Below, in pieces: positions 16,019 to 25,137 of a stretch of 56,088 bases of DNA. The position numbers and the translations under genes were made by a program. The DNA is from Bacillota bacterium (lineage in GTDB: Bacteria; Bacillota; Sulfobacillia; Sulfobacillales; Sulfobacillaceae), in the NCBI GenBank assembly GCA_021797675.1, contig JAJZZH010000076.1, positions 1-56,088 on the forward strand, given 5' to 3'. Within the stretch, counting starts at the first letter, position 1. Every line of letters starts with the position of its first letter. Under the pieces are notes generated by a model that was not told the origin of the DNA, ran no database searches, and saw only the letters and a program-made list of their open reading frames with translations.

Positions 16019-18198
16019 TTGGTCCCGCGGGCGCGGGCAGCGGTCGCCTCCGAGCGGCGTCCGCCCACTTCCGGTGTCACTCGGGTCCACTCACTGAAGG
16101 TCAGATGACCGAGCGTCTCCCGGATTTCCCGCATGCCACGATGCGCCATGATCTTGACCACTAGCACCGCCGCATCGTCATGACCTTCTTCCATACTATC
16201 CAGCATGTAGCTCAAGATTGATTCGGCTATCCAACCGGCGTCGGTCATCGGCAGGCGGGCCAAAAGCTCGGCTAACCGGTGATCGCCGTGAGGACCCTGT
16301 TCCTCCAAGACTCCGTCGGTCACCATGACGATCACGTCGTCGGGTTCTAGGATGTGATAGCTGGGTTCAACCCCCACCTGGTCGACGATGCCGACGGGTA
16401 GGCTTTGTCCGCGGATGATCTCTACTTGGCCGCGGCGGCGAAGAAAGCTCGGCGTCGCCGCCACCTTAATCATCTCCGCACCGCCGCTTTGACGGTCCAG
16501 GACGAGCAAGTCCAGGGTCGCGAATTGGTCCTCAACCGATCGCAAGAGGAGGGTGGTGTTCACCGCATGCACGGCCAGCGGGGACGAAAAACCCGCCTCC
16601 AATAGCTGACCGATCAGGGCCATGGCCGTCCCGCTTTCCCACGCGGCCTTAGCGCCCACCCCCATGCCGTCCGACAGTCCCATCAACACGCGATAGTTGG
16701 CCAGATCCTTGACCAACGCGGTATCGCCCGAGATGGTGCCCCCGGCCCGTGGCCGCTGGGCGACGGCTACCTTGTAGTCGAGTACGACCTTGGCTTGCCG
16801 GTACTGAAACGGCAGGCCGTGCCAGTCGACCGCCATGGCGGACAGAATCTCGGCCACGCCCCGAAGCTGTACCTCGGCCAAGGCTCGGCTTTCTCGCACC
16901 CGCTGCCGATACCCGGCGTGCTCCCGTTCCTTGTCTTTGGCCGCATTCACCGCGGCCGCCAGTTGCTCGCGACGGATGCAGCGTCTAGCCAGATCGCCCG
17001 CCACATCTTCGACCCCAACCCGCCGGTGCTCTGCCAACGCCGTCAGGTCCAGCGTCCCGCGATATGAGCGATAGAAGTTGTCCTCCCAGCACGTTCGATA
17101 TAGCGAACAGCGCCGGCACACCGCTTCCACGACCATTTCGCTGACTTGATTCTCGGGGCTCGGTTCCTCGTCGTCGACGTGGAAGGCTTGCGCCATTTCC
17201 GCCATCACGCGCGAGATGCGCGCCATTTGGTCGGGGAGCGACGTCTCTTCATAACCCGCCATCAGGTTAGTCGCCAAACGGGACAGTTGCCCAACCCATC
17301 CTGGTGGGACCATCTGCCAGACGATGGCCGCAGCCAGCACCGATGGGCCCATATGCTGAAAAGCCGCCCAGGGAAGAATCAGCAGCGCATAACCGACCAC
17401 GCCCAGCACGAGTCCTAAGCCCGCCCAGCGCCAATGATGCCGGCCCATGCTGCCGGCCGCAAATCCGCCGGCCACCAAAAGCCCCACACTCGCCCCACCA
17501 ACTTCGCCGCGCAAAACGAGGGTCAACCCCAGCATGGCGCCCGCTAGCGCCCCGAGCGGGGCGCCGCCCGCCACCGCGGCAACCAGCACCAGGATCGCCC
17601 CAGCCAGAAAGCTGAGATTGAACCAGCCGGTGTGAAAGCCCGCGAGCCCTGCAATGACGGCCGCGAGCCCCGTCAACAATAGGACGAACGTTGTCCGGTC
17701 GCTGGTTCCTCGTTCCACCTGGCCCCATTCTCGCAACAAGCCGACATAAAGCGCAACCGAACCTGCCCCCGCCAGACCCGCCCAGATGACCGCCCATTGG
17801 GACAGGCTGGGTTCACCGGCCCAAAACATCAACGCCCCGCCAAAACCGACCAACGGCCAGAGCAGCCAGGCCCCCCCCAAGACGCGATGGGGCAGGGGAA
17901 TGGCCACCGCCAAGACTAAAAAGGCCAGGCCGCCAACCCAAGATGTCGCCAGCACCGTGCCCGCAAACCCGCCCAACACGGCATAGAGAAAGCGTCGACG
18001 ACGAAATTGCCAGACGCTGAGAACGAATAACCAGGCAAATGGCGCACTATGTCGATAGATCAGGGCTTGTCCCAAGATGAATCCGACGACCACGATCAGA
18101 GCCGGAAGTGCTGAGCCCGCCCATCGGCGCATCTCCTCACCGGCGGCATGCACCGCCTGCTCACGACGAAAACTCCATGGTGCGGTGTTTTGGGTCAT
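16015..18198 (-). CDS. spoIIE: Stage II sporulation protein E, PP2C phosphatase
   Basis: 727 residues from the ATG at 18198 (GGAGGGAG upstream). The N-terminal half holds about ten membrane segments (residues 25-320, such as ALPALIVVVGFILGQALIY). A central cytosolic part includes a cysteine cluster CRRCSLYRTC near 375. The C-terminal PP2C phosphatase domain has SDGMGVGAKAAWES and VTDGVLEE, the metal-binding Asp-Gly motifs. SpoIIE sits at the polar septum and dephosphorylates SpoIIAA to switch on the forespore sigma factor. It is slightly shorter than the Bacillus protein (827). The gene stands alone, convergent with the MFS gene. A sequence TGTCGGCAAA upstream only loosely resembles a Spo0A box. 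It is the strongest evidence in the window that the organism forms endospores. Confidence 0.92.
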   Translation of the reverse strand: MTQNTAPWSFRREQAVHAAGEEMRRWAGSALPALIVVVGFILGQALIYRHSAPFAWLFVLSVWQFRRRRFLYAVLGGFAGTVLATSWVGGLAFLVLAVAIPLPHRVLGGAWLLWPLVGFGGALMFWAGEPSLSQWAVIWAGLAGAGSVALYVGLLREWGQVERGTSDRTTFVLLLTGLAAVIAGLAGFHTGWFNLSFLAGAILVLVAAVAGGAPLGALAGAMLGLTLVLRGEVGGASVGLLVAGGFAAGSMGRHHWRWAGLGLVLGVVGYALLILPWAAFQHMGPSVLAAAIVWQMVPPGWVGQLSRLATNLMAGYEETSLPDQMARISRVMAEMAQAFHVDDEEPSPENQVSEMVVEAVCRRCSLYRTCWEDNFYRSYRGTLDLTALAEHRRVGVEDVAGDLARRCIRREQLAAAVNAAKDKEREHAGYRQRVRESRALAEVQLRGVAEILSAMAVDWHGLPFQYRQAKVVLDYKVAVAQRPRAGGTISGDTALVKDLANYRVLMGLSDGMGVGAKAAWESGTAMALIGQLLEAGFSSPLAVHAVNTTLLLRSVEDQFATLDLLVLDRQSGGAEMIKVAATPSFLRRRGQVEIIRGQSLPVGIVDQVGVEPSYHILEPDDVIVMVTDGVLEEQGPHGDHRLAELLARLPMTDAGWIAESILSYMLDSMEEGHDDAAVLVVKIMAHRGMREIRETLGHLTFSEWTRVTPEVGGRRSEATAARARGTK

Positions 18199-18425
18199 AA
18201 CACTCCCTCCCCTTCCCAAGCCTATCGAAAAGATCAGGAATTGTGTGCCACATAATGGAAGGCAGAAGAGGGTTTTTGCCGACAGCGATCGCGGAAAAAT
18301 TCCTTGCGGTGCACGGACTCTAATGGTTGCGGTTGACCCGGTCGGTCGTCAGTGGGGGCAACGCAGGCTCGGACCCGAGCACGCAGCCCAGCGATGCTCC
18401 GCTGCGTCTTCTCCACATAGTTAGG

Positions 18426-19283
18426 TCAAGGAAACTGCCCGCCTTGGGCAATGGGTTGGTCGGGCTGAAGCCCGGCACGAATCTTAGCAGCTTCCAGCTG
18501 GATGAATTGTTCCAATAACCAATGCAGCTGTTGCAAGGAAGCCGCGGCTAACCCTTGGGCGGGCCAGAATTTCACCGACTGGATAGCGCCAACTTTCCAC
18601 AGCGCACCGCCCACGGAACCCGGCGTCCGGATTTCCCGCACTGGGCGCTTCGAAGATAGATTCACAGAAATGGCGTATTGCCGCAAAGCGGAATAGGGAA
18701 CATACCGTTTCGGTCGTTTCAACGGAAACCGCTCAAGGATTCGCTGGAACGCTTTCCAGGTGACCTGACTCTTTTGACTGCGACGACTCAGCGTGCGACG
18801 CCAATAACGCGTCGCGACCCGGTAGACCTGGTACCACTGCCGCCAGTTCCCGGCCATACCAAAGCACGCCTAAGAGGCCTTGCAGGAGTTGGTTAATCCA
18901 CCGGACTTGGTCTTCTACGCGGTCATGGCGAATTTCGCGCGTGCGCGCTGGCAAACGCTGAATCGTCCGCCGCACCCGCGACTTCTCGGTTTTCCTCCCT
19001 AGCATGAAGCCCCCCGTTGGTTCCGGGTGCAATAGTGGGTGAACCCGAGGAAATACAGGGTCTCCGGCTTCGCCCCCGGTGCTGGACGTCTCGCTGAGCA
19101 AACCGCGCCCAAAGGCAATCAGGCGCGTTTTGGTCGATTCCAATGCCAGGTGGAACGTGTTGAGCCGTCGGCTCAACACCGCCTGAAAACGCTCGCCATC
19201 TCGACCATACCGGAAGCAAACGATAAAGTCATCAATGTAACGAATGAGGTACGCCTCGCCCTCCATCCGGGGCTTAATGGCCT
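18426..19283 (-). pseudogene. Group II intron-type reverse transcriptase/maturase remnant
   Basis: Two minus-strand frames together match the C-terminal two thirds of a group II intron-like reverse transcriptase. The upstream frame (to about 18733) has AYLIRYIDDFIVCFRYGRD, containing the YxDD catalytic box, then LESTKTRLIAFGR, GGFMLGRKTEKSR and a thumb-like stretch. The other (18426-18857) has YWRRTLSRRSQKSQVTW and FPLKRP, the usual C-terminal maturase signatures. A frameshift lies around 18800. The fingers region before MEGEAYLIRY is missing; a stop (TAG) interrupts the frame near 19283. The IS630-type element lies 160 bases beyond. The gene is dead or at least broken. No intron boundary was identified. 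Confidence 0.75.
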
Positions 19284-19444
19284 AGGCTGGGAAAAATCTT
19301 GCCCTCTTCCAGGACCGGGCCATACACATAGAACATTCCTCCTCAAAAGATGGATGAATGTACCATGGCGAACAACCGAAGACTTGTTCCCACAAAGTTT
19401 GCCAATTGCCGCGGCTTCGGTATTTAAAAATCTTTATAACCGGA

Positions 19445-20629
19445 TATATACTGCTCGCGGGTCAAACTTTACGTTTTAAGCGGCGGACTTGAACCGTTGA
19501 AACTTACGCAAGGTATCGAGCCGTGATTTGTGGACGGTGGAGATCTCGTTCAAACATTTAGTAATCGCCTCAGAAAATCCCGAAAATTGCTCGTAATAGA
19601 CCGAGTTGAGGCACTCGGCTTGGACAAATTTCCAAAGTCGTTCGATCAGGTTCAAGTTCGGAGAATAGGGCGGCAAAAAAGCAACTGAATGCCGAGTGCT
19701 TCCGCCTTTTCCCGCACTAACGCACAACGTTGGTAGGCAGCATTATCCAACACCAGTGTGATCGGGAGATCGTTAAATTTCTCATGGATTTTCGCCAACA
19801 ATGCGACCACCGACGCGGAGTTGCTATAGCCCGTGTTCGTGATGGTGACCACTTCGTGCGTCAGGGCATGGAGGGCCCCGAGGACATTAAAACGTTGGCG
19901 GCCCGATGGCGTGCGAATAAACATCCGGACCTGACACCACAAGTACTCCAAAAAGGCAGCCATCACAAAATGCGCGGCATCTAATGAACAGCACGTGGCG
20001 TTGGCCCGCTTTGGCTTCTTGGAGCACGGGCTCTAGTTGATCCGTCAGAAACTTTTCCGGATTGGCCTTGGCGGGAATGGGGGGCTCCCTTGCGGCATTT
20101 AAACCCTAAACGTTGGAGGTATGCCCGCACTTGACTCGGGCTGCGTTGCAGCCCGTTGAGCCGACGGATCCGATGCTGGGCTTCGTGCACACTCCGCGGG
20201 GGCGTTGGTCGAACTCCTCCCGCAGCGAGCCCCGATGTGCCTCCAAGTCGCTCGTGCTACCGCCGACCGAAAAGTGTTTCAGCGCCTCGATGCCGCCGCC
20301 CTGGTACGCTTTGAGGTAGGTGCGAACCGTGGTTTCACTGCATCCGGCCACCCGAGCGACGACCGATCGCGACAAGCCGAGAGCCGTTAACGGGACCGCC
20401 GCCATCGTCATTTGAACCCTGGGGTGAGGATGGTGAAAGTGTTCATAGCGTAACGCTTCGATCTCGTCCTCGGTGCGAGTCAGGTGAATCACGAAATTCC
20501 CTCCTCGAATGGACTGGGATGTCTTCCCATCCCAGCCTGCCGAAGAGGCTGCACGATGTCCACTGGGATCTAATCTTTGGTGAATCGACGGATTAAAAAA
20601 CGTAAAGTTTGACCCGCGGGCAGTATATA
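19445..20629 (-). mobile_element. IS630-type insertion sequence
   Basis: About 1.18 kb bounded by inverted repeats. The left end begins TATATACTGC, then T, then CGCGGGTCAAACTTTACG (from 19445). The right end read inward from 20629 is TATATACTGC, then C, then the same CGCGGGTCAAACTTTACG. Only one base differs over about 33. The TA-rich flanks agree with the TA target of the IS630/Tc1 group, though the exact duplicated dinucleotide is obscured by the TATATA run. The single transposase gene inside is frameshifted. The right end abuts the upstream region of the SUV3-like helicase gene. Confidence 0.85.
19479..20490 (-). pseudogene. IS630-family transposase, broken by frameshifts
   Basis: Reading from 20490 down, the N-terminal helix-turn-helix part is intact (LTRTEDEIEAL, LGLSRSVVARVAGCSETTVRTYLKAY). 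The frame must then change near 20180 to continue with HEAQHRIRRLNGLQRSPSQV and QVRAYLQRLGFKCRKG. It changes again near 20060 to reach the first catalytic Asp (FMDAAHF) and the second (LVLDNAAYQ). It changes once more near 19690 to reach LPPYSPNLNLIERLWK, with the catalytic Glu. All three DDE residues are present but in separate frames. One programmed frameshift is known in some IS630 elements; three are not, so I call it inactive. Confidence 0.85.
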
Positions 20630-20648
20630 CTGCTTTTTTTCCACACCC

Positions 20649-20655
20649 TATACTG
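20649..20655 (+). promoter_or_regulatory. TATACTG motif upstream of SUV3-like gene
   Basis: TATACTGAAGAAAA lies 37 bases before the helicase ATG. Very similar motifs precede the coiled-coil genes at 23570, 25138 and 53215 (minus). It could be a -10 element, but I see no consensus -35. Confidence 0.35.
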
Positions 20656-20691
20656 AAGAAAACGCTCATCCCCGATGCAGGAGGACTTTTC

Positions 20692-23394
20692 ATGGATACC
20701 GAAAAACGCGAGCTCGCCGACGTGCTTTTCGCGCAATTAACCCATCACCCCACCGCTTCGGACGCGGATTTCACGGCCTGGCTCCGTCAGCTTCCTCCGC
20801 ACCCCGCATCCTGGGACAACGCCATCACGCAAAGCGTTTTGGATCGCTGGCTGCGCTCTCGCCCATCCTCGCCGTTAGCCGCGCTCGCGCCCAGCAAGGT
20901 TCGAAACCGCAATACAAACCCGCCAGCCTTCAACGCCGAGCAACACGCCTTGCTTAAAGCCCAGCGTAAAGCCCAGAAGTTGGCCCGATCGCAACGAAAA
21001 GCGTGGAAACACGTTTATCTTCAACAATGCGTCGATTGGCTTCGCGCGCATCCTTCCGACGCCGTCAACGAACAGGGCCACGTGCTCTTGACCCCCGTTT
21101 CCGCCGCGGTGCCGGTTCCCGTCGTGGACGGGGATCCCCTTCCCATGAGCTTAAACGAAATCCAGCAATACCTGGTGGACCACAAGCTAGCGGTTTGGGA
21201 CTCCGAGGACCAAGTCCTCTTGACCCCGGAAGCGCATGCCCAAAAACAGGCTCAACGCCAAGCGGAGAAAGCAGCCGCCCATCTGCAATGGTGCTCTCTC
21301 GCGATCGCCGCCCTCGATCTTCACCGCACCGAGTGGTTGGACGGGCCCGGGGTGCCTGAAGCGACGCTCTGTACGGTCGCCCAAGCCCATACCACCAAAG
21401 AAGTGAAGGCGGTCCGTCAATGGGCGGCACGGGTCGGGCTTGTTCCGTGGACTGTCGGGTTCCACCAGAGATTCTATGGCAGTACCGATGCGGCTGAGAA
21501 AGCCCGGCGTGAAGCCGAACGTGCCGCCTATCACACGTTTCTTGTTCGGCACCATTCCACCGTCGAGCACACGCGGTCCGCATGGCGGGCTTTAGGCCTT
21601 CCGGGCGATCCGCCTCCGTCCGAGACGTTTTGGGCGCCAACGGACCAACTTCCCGTCTTCACGGAAGGTGCCCGGCCCTCGCAATACGGCTTCTGCACCC
21701 TCGCGCAAGCGGGGTTACGCCGGGTGCCGCGCGGCATTTCCGCCATTGCGACGCTGCAAACCGAAACCGGCTGGTTTAGCCATCACCGCTATATCCCCTT
21801 GTACCGCACCGCTGATCTGCAACCCCACAGTACCCAACTCTTGGTATCCCCGGAAACCGCCGCCGTGCCCTTCCGATTTTCCCCTCCGCATGCCCGTCAG
21901 GTCCTCTTGCATGTCGGCCCCACGAACGCCGGCAAAACCCACGCCGCGCTGCATGCGCTGGCCGACGCGCAACAAGGAGCCTATCTTGCCCCGCTCCGCC
22001 TTTTGGCGTGGGAGGCCTACGAACGCCTCAACGCCCTGGGGTGTCCCACCCGGTTGCTTACCGGGGAGGAGTCGCTCGACACCCCGAACGCCCAGGTGGT
22101 TGCCGCCACCATCGAAATGCTACCGCCCGCTTCGTATGATACGGTGGTGGTCGATGAGGCCCAATTGATCGCCGATCCGTCCCGGGGCGGAGCCTGGACC
22201 CGTGCCTTGGCGCTCACCGATACCCACACGCTGCATGTGTGCTGTACCCCGGAAGCCGCCCCGTTCTTGGCCGGCCTGTTCGAACATTGGGGCGATACCC
22301 TGACCATCATCGATTACGACCGACTTGTGCCGCTTGCGCCCGATCCGGAACCGATGACGCTTCGCGCGTTGCCCCCGCGTTCCGCGGTCATTGCCTTTTC
22401 CCGCACGGCGGTCCTGCGATGGAAAGCCGCGATTGAACAGGCCCATCCTGATGCCACCTGCGCCGTCATTTACGGAGCATTGCCTCCCGACCTGCGCCGC
22501 GCTCAAGTCGAGATGGTGCTGTCGGGCAAGGCGGCCTATGTTGCGGCGACGGACGCTATCGGCCTCGGTCTCAACCTGCCGTTGGATCATGTCTATTTTG
22601 CCGAAGCGGAAAAATATGACGGCACCCAGCGCCGCGCGCTCACCGGCGCGGAACTTCGCCAGATTGCCGGACGGGCCGGACGCTTTGGCTTGGCGGCCGG
22701 AGGAACCTTTGGGGGCTTAAGCGATTCGGTGCATCGCACGGTGTGCCGGTTGGCCCTTGCCGATCCCGTTCCCGTACAACGCGGCGTGTGGCACCCGGTG
22801 TTCTCCGATCTCGCCCCTTGGCCTTGGCGGCTGGGCGCTCGTCTGCGCGCTTGGCGCACCACCATCCCTCCGATTCTCCCGAACGCCATCCGCCTTGCCT
22901 CCCTCGACGACATGTTGCGCTTGGCCGACCTTTTGCCCGCCCCGATCGAAGCGGCGGATCCCCGCCGGGCCTTCCGGTTATTGATGGCTCCGGTGTCCCA
23001 CGAAACCTTGCCCTACTGGACCGACGCCGTACGCCGCAAAAGGATGCTCAAACCCCCGCAACCCTTTGGCCAACCCATTGTCGACGATGCCACCTTGGAG
23101 GCCGCCGAACGCTCGCTCCATGAACACGACCTCTGTTTATGGTTCGCGCGTCACGATCTCTTCCGATCCCTTCCGGATCTCGACGCCCTTCGCCGGCAAC
23201 GTAATCACCTTGCCAAGGCGATTCACTACGCGTTGCGCGACCGACACGTTTTCGGACGCTGTCGCGCGTGTCATCAACCCGTGCCTCCCACGCATCCCTA
23301 TCCGCTCTGCGACTCCTGCTATCATGCTCAGCGCTCGTATTCGTCATCCTGGCGTCATGGCCGGGATGCCTGGGATGCCTGGGATGATGATTAG
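20692..23394 (+). CDS. SUV3-like superfamily 2 RNA helicase
   Basis: 900 residues; ATG with GCAGGAGG seven bases upstream. The helicase core lies at about 400-675. It has HVGPTNAGKTHAALHAL (Walker A, 405-421), TGEESLDT, VVVDEAQLIADPSRGGAWTRAL (motif II, near 486), VIYGALPPDLRRAQ, ATDAIGLGLNLPLDHVYF (motif V, near 620) and QIAGRAGRFG (motif VI, near 657). This series, especially GPTNxGKT, the DPxRGxAWTRAL motif and IYGxLPP, is that of mitochondrial SUV3 rather than other bacterial helicases. SUV3 unwinds RNA for degradation in mitochondria. The first 400 residues show no domain I know and include an Arg/Lys-rich coiled segment near 95-110. The C-terminus has two CxxC pairs (CRACHQ, CDSCY; 857-877), a likely zinc ribbon, then an acidic tail. 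Its role in this host is unknown; the context suggests an accessory island. Confidence 0.85.
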   Translation: MDTEKRELADVLFAQLTHHPTASDADFTAWLRQLPPHPASWDNAITQSVLDRWLRSRPSSPLAALAPSKVRNRNTNPPAFNAEQHALLKAQRKAQKLARSQRKAWKHVYLQQCVDWLRAHPSDAVNEQGHVLLTPVSAAVPVPVVDGDPLPMSLNEIQQYLVDHKLAVWDSEDQVLLTPEAHAQKQAQRQAEKAAAHLQWCSLAIAALDLHRTEWLDGPGVPEATLCTVAQAHTTKEVKAVRQWAARVGLVPWTVGFHQRFYGSTDAAEKARREAERAAYHTFLVRHHSTVEHTRSAWRALGLPGDPPPSETFWAPTDQLPVFTEGARPSQYGFCTLAQAGLRRVPRGISAIATLQTETGWFSHHRYIPLYRTADLQPHSTQLLVSPETAAVPFRFSPPHARQVLLHVGPTNAGKTHAALHALADAQQGAYLAPLRLLAWEAYERLNALGCPTRLLTGEESLDTPNAQVVAATIEMLPPASYDTVVVDEAQLIADPSRGGAWTRALALTDTHTLHVCCTPEAAPFLAGLFEHWGDTLTIIDYDRLVPLAPDPEPMTLRALPPRSAVIAFSRTAVLRWKAAIEQAHPDATCAVIYGALPPDLRRAQVEMVLSGKAAYVAATDAIGLGLNLPLDHVYFAEAEKYDGTQRRALTGAELRQIAGRAGRFGLAAGGTFGGLSDSVHRTVCRLALADPVPVQRGVWHPVFSDLAPWPWRLGARLRAWRTTIPPILPNAIRLASLDDMLRLADLLPAPIEAADPRRAFRLLMAPVSHETLPYWTDAVRRKRMLKPPQPFGQPIVDDATLEAAERSLHEHDLCLWFARHDLFRSLPDLDALRRQRNHLAKAIHYALRDRHVFGRCRACHQPVPPTHPYPLCDSCYHAQRSYSSSWRHGRDAWDAWDDD

Positions 23395-23537
23395 ACGGCC
23401 CGAGCGCCCCGGATGGTTCCGCACAGCAACGCCAGCCGGTATCCGGAGGAAATTCCACCGATGATCCCCCCGCAGTTAGGTTCTCCATTGCCCCAGAGGC
23501 CCGCGAGGCACCTGGGCTCCCTCTTCACAGGGCATGC

Positions 23538-23544
23538 TATACTG
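23538..23544 (+). promoter_or_regulatory. TATACTG motif upstream of small coiled-coil gene
   Basis: TATACTGAAAAGAGAAGG lies 25 bases before the GTG start at 23570. It is one of four similar motifs in the window. Confidence 0.35.
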
Positions 23545-23569
23545 AAAAGAGAAGGAAGAGACTCCGGCA

Positions 23570-23758
23570 GTGTTCGAGGCGAATATTCCTTTGTCTTGGG
23601 GTTTTCACTTGCTCCAGGAACGGCATCGCATGGAAGACAAGCTCGCATCCAAGCTCGACACCGCCAACACTCGAATTGATGGCCTTCAATACTGGTATGG
23701 AGCCACCCTCGCCGTCATTATCGTCGGCTTGGTGACTGTGCTGTTCGCGGATCCCTAA
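23570..23758 (+). CDS. Small coiled-coil protein with C-terminal membrane anchor
   Basis: 62 residues from a GTG with AAGGAAGAG upstream. The N-terminal segment LSWGFHLLQERHRMEDKL closely matches NSWGFHLLQELRHLEDKI of the protein at 52796-53215 (minus), so the two are related. A short amphipathic helix follows (LDTANTRIDGLQYW). One hydrophobic segment (ATLAVIIVGLVTVLF) ends the protein, suggesting a tail anchor with the N-terminus in the cytoplasm. It lacks the 11-residue repeats of its relative and may be a short version. It follows the helicase gene by 175 bases. No function is known to me. Confidence 0.65.
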   Translation: MFEANIPLSWGFHLLQERHRMEDKLASKLDTANTRIDGLQYWYGATLAVIIVGLVTVLFADP

Positions 23759-24716
23759 CTTCCGTGCGTATTTAGAAGAGCAAGCGTATCCGCTCCGGGA
23801 TGGTATGGGTTTGGGCCACTCGCTTCCGCTGTAGAGGCATTTCCTTTAGTCGCTATCCGGCGGAATTAGGAGAAGCTCATCGCACGGGACGCGGATAGCG
23901 CTGCGCTACCGGCACGTCTGACGAACGCGCCAAAGGTTCTCCGCTTGCGCAACTGCACGCCAGCGGACCTGGCGGTGATTCGGAAACCCGCCGGTTCGTG
24001 TTTCCCTCACCGCTACCGCAGAAATCCCGACGCCTTATCATCATGACAGCGCCGAAAACTTACGATGCACGCCCCACGACGATTTATCCCAGGTGTTTTG
24101 ACTAACTCTTTTTGTCATGGGTTTGACTAATTGTACTGTCGTCGTGACGTTCCGATGGGGGAGTGAATATTGCAGGCTCCGGGTTCTCCCCCGGTCATTC
24201 GCGCTTCGGTGTAGGCCGTGGGTTTTTGCCGTACACCAAACGCGAATCGCAGCCCATTGGGCTGATTCTACGGCGCTCCATGGGCCACGATTCTGTCAAT
24301 TTTGGTGGCAGTTGGGTTAGTTGAAGCGGTGACCATGAGCATTAGCGCCAACACCCAGGACCGACATTTTGTGCGCGCGGCGTCCTGGCCAATACCCAAT
24401 ACCCGGTCCGCAACGTCTCGTCCCCTCCCCCAGCCTTCCGGCCGGGGGTTTTCGCGCAGGGCCGATCATTTCTAGGCAAGCTCTGATGACCCGAACGCTC
24501 CCACATTCTTCACGGACTGGATTGTGTGTTCACCGATACACCCGGGACGCGGACATTCTTCTTGCCCCCGGCGCGCTCAATGCACAGCCGCTCAACGGAA
24601 TGACTATCGACGAGTCTCTGAGGGGGTTGGCGTCCTGCAAGCCCTGCATTCTAAGGATATTCCCGTATCGCCGCCTGAATGCCGTCCACCACTTTCTTCC
24701 GAAAGTCGGTGTATTC
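23759..24716. other. Long intergenic stretch, no gene recognised
   Basis: About 960 bases with no frame that I can support as coding. It contains a terminator-like hairpin at 24425-24454. The in-frame extension upstream of the Nmad1-like gene does not look like protein. It may contain decayed DNA. Confidence 0.4.
24425..24454 (+). terminator. Rho-independent terminator-like hairpin
   Basis: CCCCCAGCC-TTCC-GGCCGGGGG is followed by TTTTCG. The stem is strong with one imperfection. No intact plus-strand gene ends just before it; the nearest is the small coiled-coil gene 670 bases upstream. Confidence 0.5.
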
Positions 24717-25079
24717 ATGCCTTTGTTTCCCACCACGTGGAACGATGCCGTCCGCCAGATCTTCGCCAATCCGTATGGCCTCCTGGTGCGCAAACAATCG
24801 GACTATGGGCGCGGCAACATTGCCGTCTTCGTCGAACTCGGCGTCCTCGTCCGTCTCAGTGATCACCTCGAGCGTCTCAAACATCTTCAGTTCACGCACG
24901 ATACCGAAGGTCATGTCATTCCCCGCACCGATTTGCCGCACAACGAATCCATCGATGACTCGTATCGCGATCTCCTCAACTACGCCCTCATTGCGACCAT
25001 GATCCGCCACAGGGATGGGAATCGACCGTTTGACGCCAGCGATTCGGCGTTGTCCCCAGAGCTCGCGCCCTTGGCCTAA
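24717..25079 (+). CDS. Nmad1-like (DUF1599) protein
   Basis: 120 residues from the ATG at 24717; the ribosome site is weak, so the start is uncertain. The body matches my memory of the nucleotide-modification-associated domain 1 pattern: NPYGLLVRKQSDYGRGN (Lys/Asp-Tyr-Gly motif), ELGVLVRLSDHLERLKHL (RLxDxLxRL motif) and NESIDDSYRDLLNYALIA (ExxxDxxxDLxNYA motif). The acidic helices would bind metal, as in all-alpha NTP pyrophosphatases. Proteins of this family occur in phages and in gene sets linked to modified nucleotides. A long antisense frame covers the same DNA but lacks such motifs. It lies in the island between the helicase and the coiled-coil gene at 25138. Confidence 0.6.
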   Translation: MPLFPTTWNDAVRQIFANPYGLLVRKQSDYGRGNIAVFVELGVLVRLSDHLERLKHLQFTHDTEGHVIPRTDLPHNESIDDSYRDLLNYALIATMIRHRDGNRPFDASDSALSPELAPLA

Positions 25080-25116
25080 CCTTTCCTTTCCATCCACCCC
25101 TTGCGGCGGGCGTAGT

Positions 25117-25123
25117 ATACTGT
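25117..25123 (+). promoter_or_regulatory. TATACTG motif next to the ribosome site
   Basis: TAGTATACTGTAAGGAGG places the motif directly before the ribosome site of the gene at 25138. If it is a -10 element, the transcript would be nearly leaderless; otherwise it may be a protein-binding site. Confidence 0.35.
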
Positions 25124-25137
25124 AAGGAGGAAAGCGC

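Noticed and set aside
19479-20490. Programmed frameshifting in the IS630-type transposase
   Set aside because: Three frame changes are needed; known programmed cases need one, so decay is more likely.
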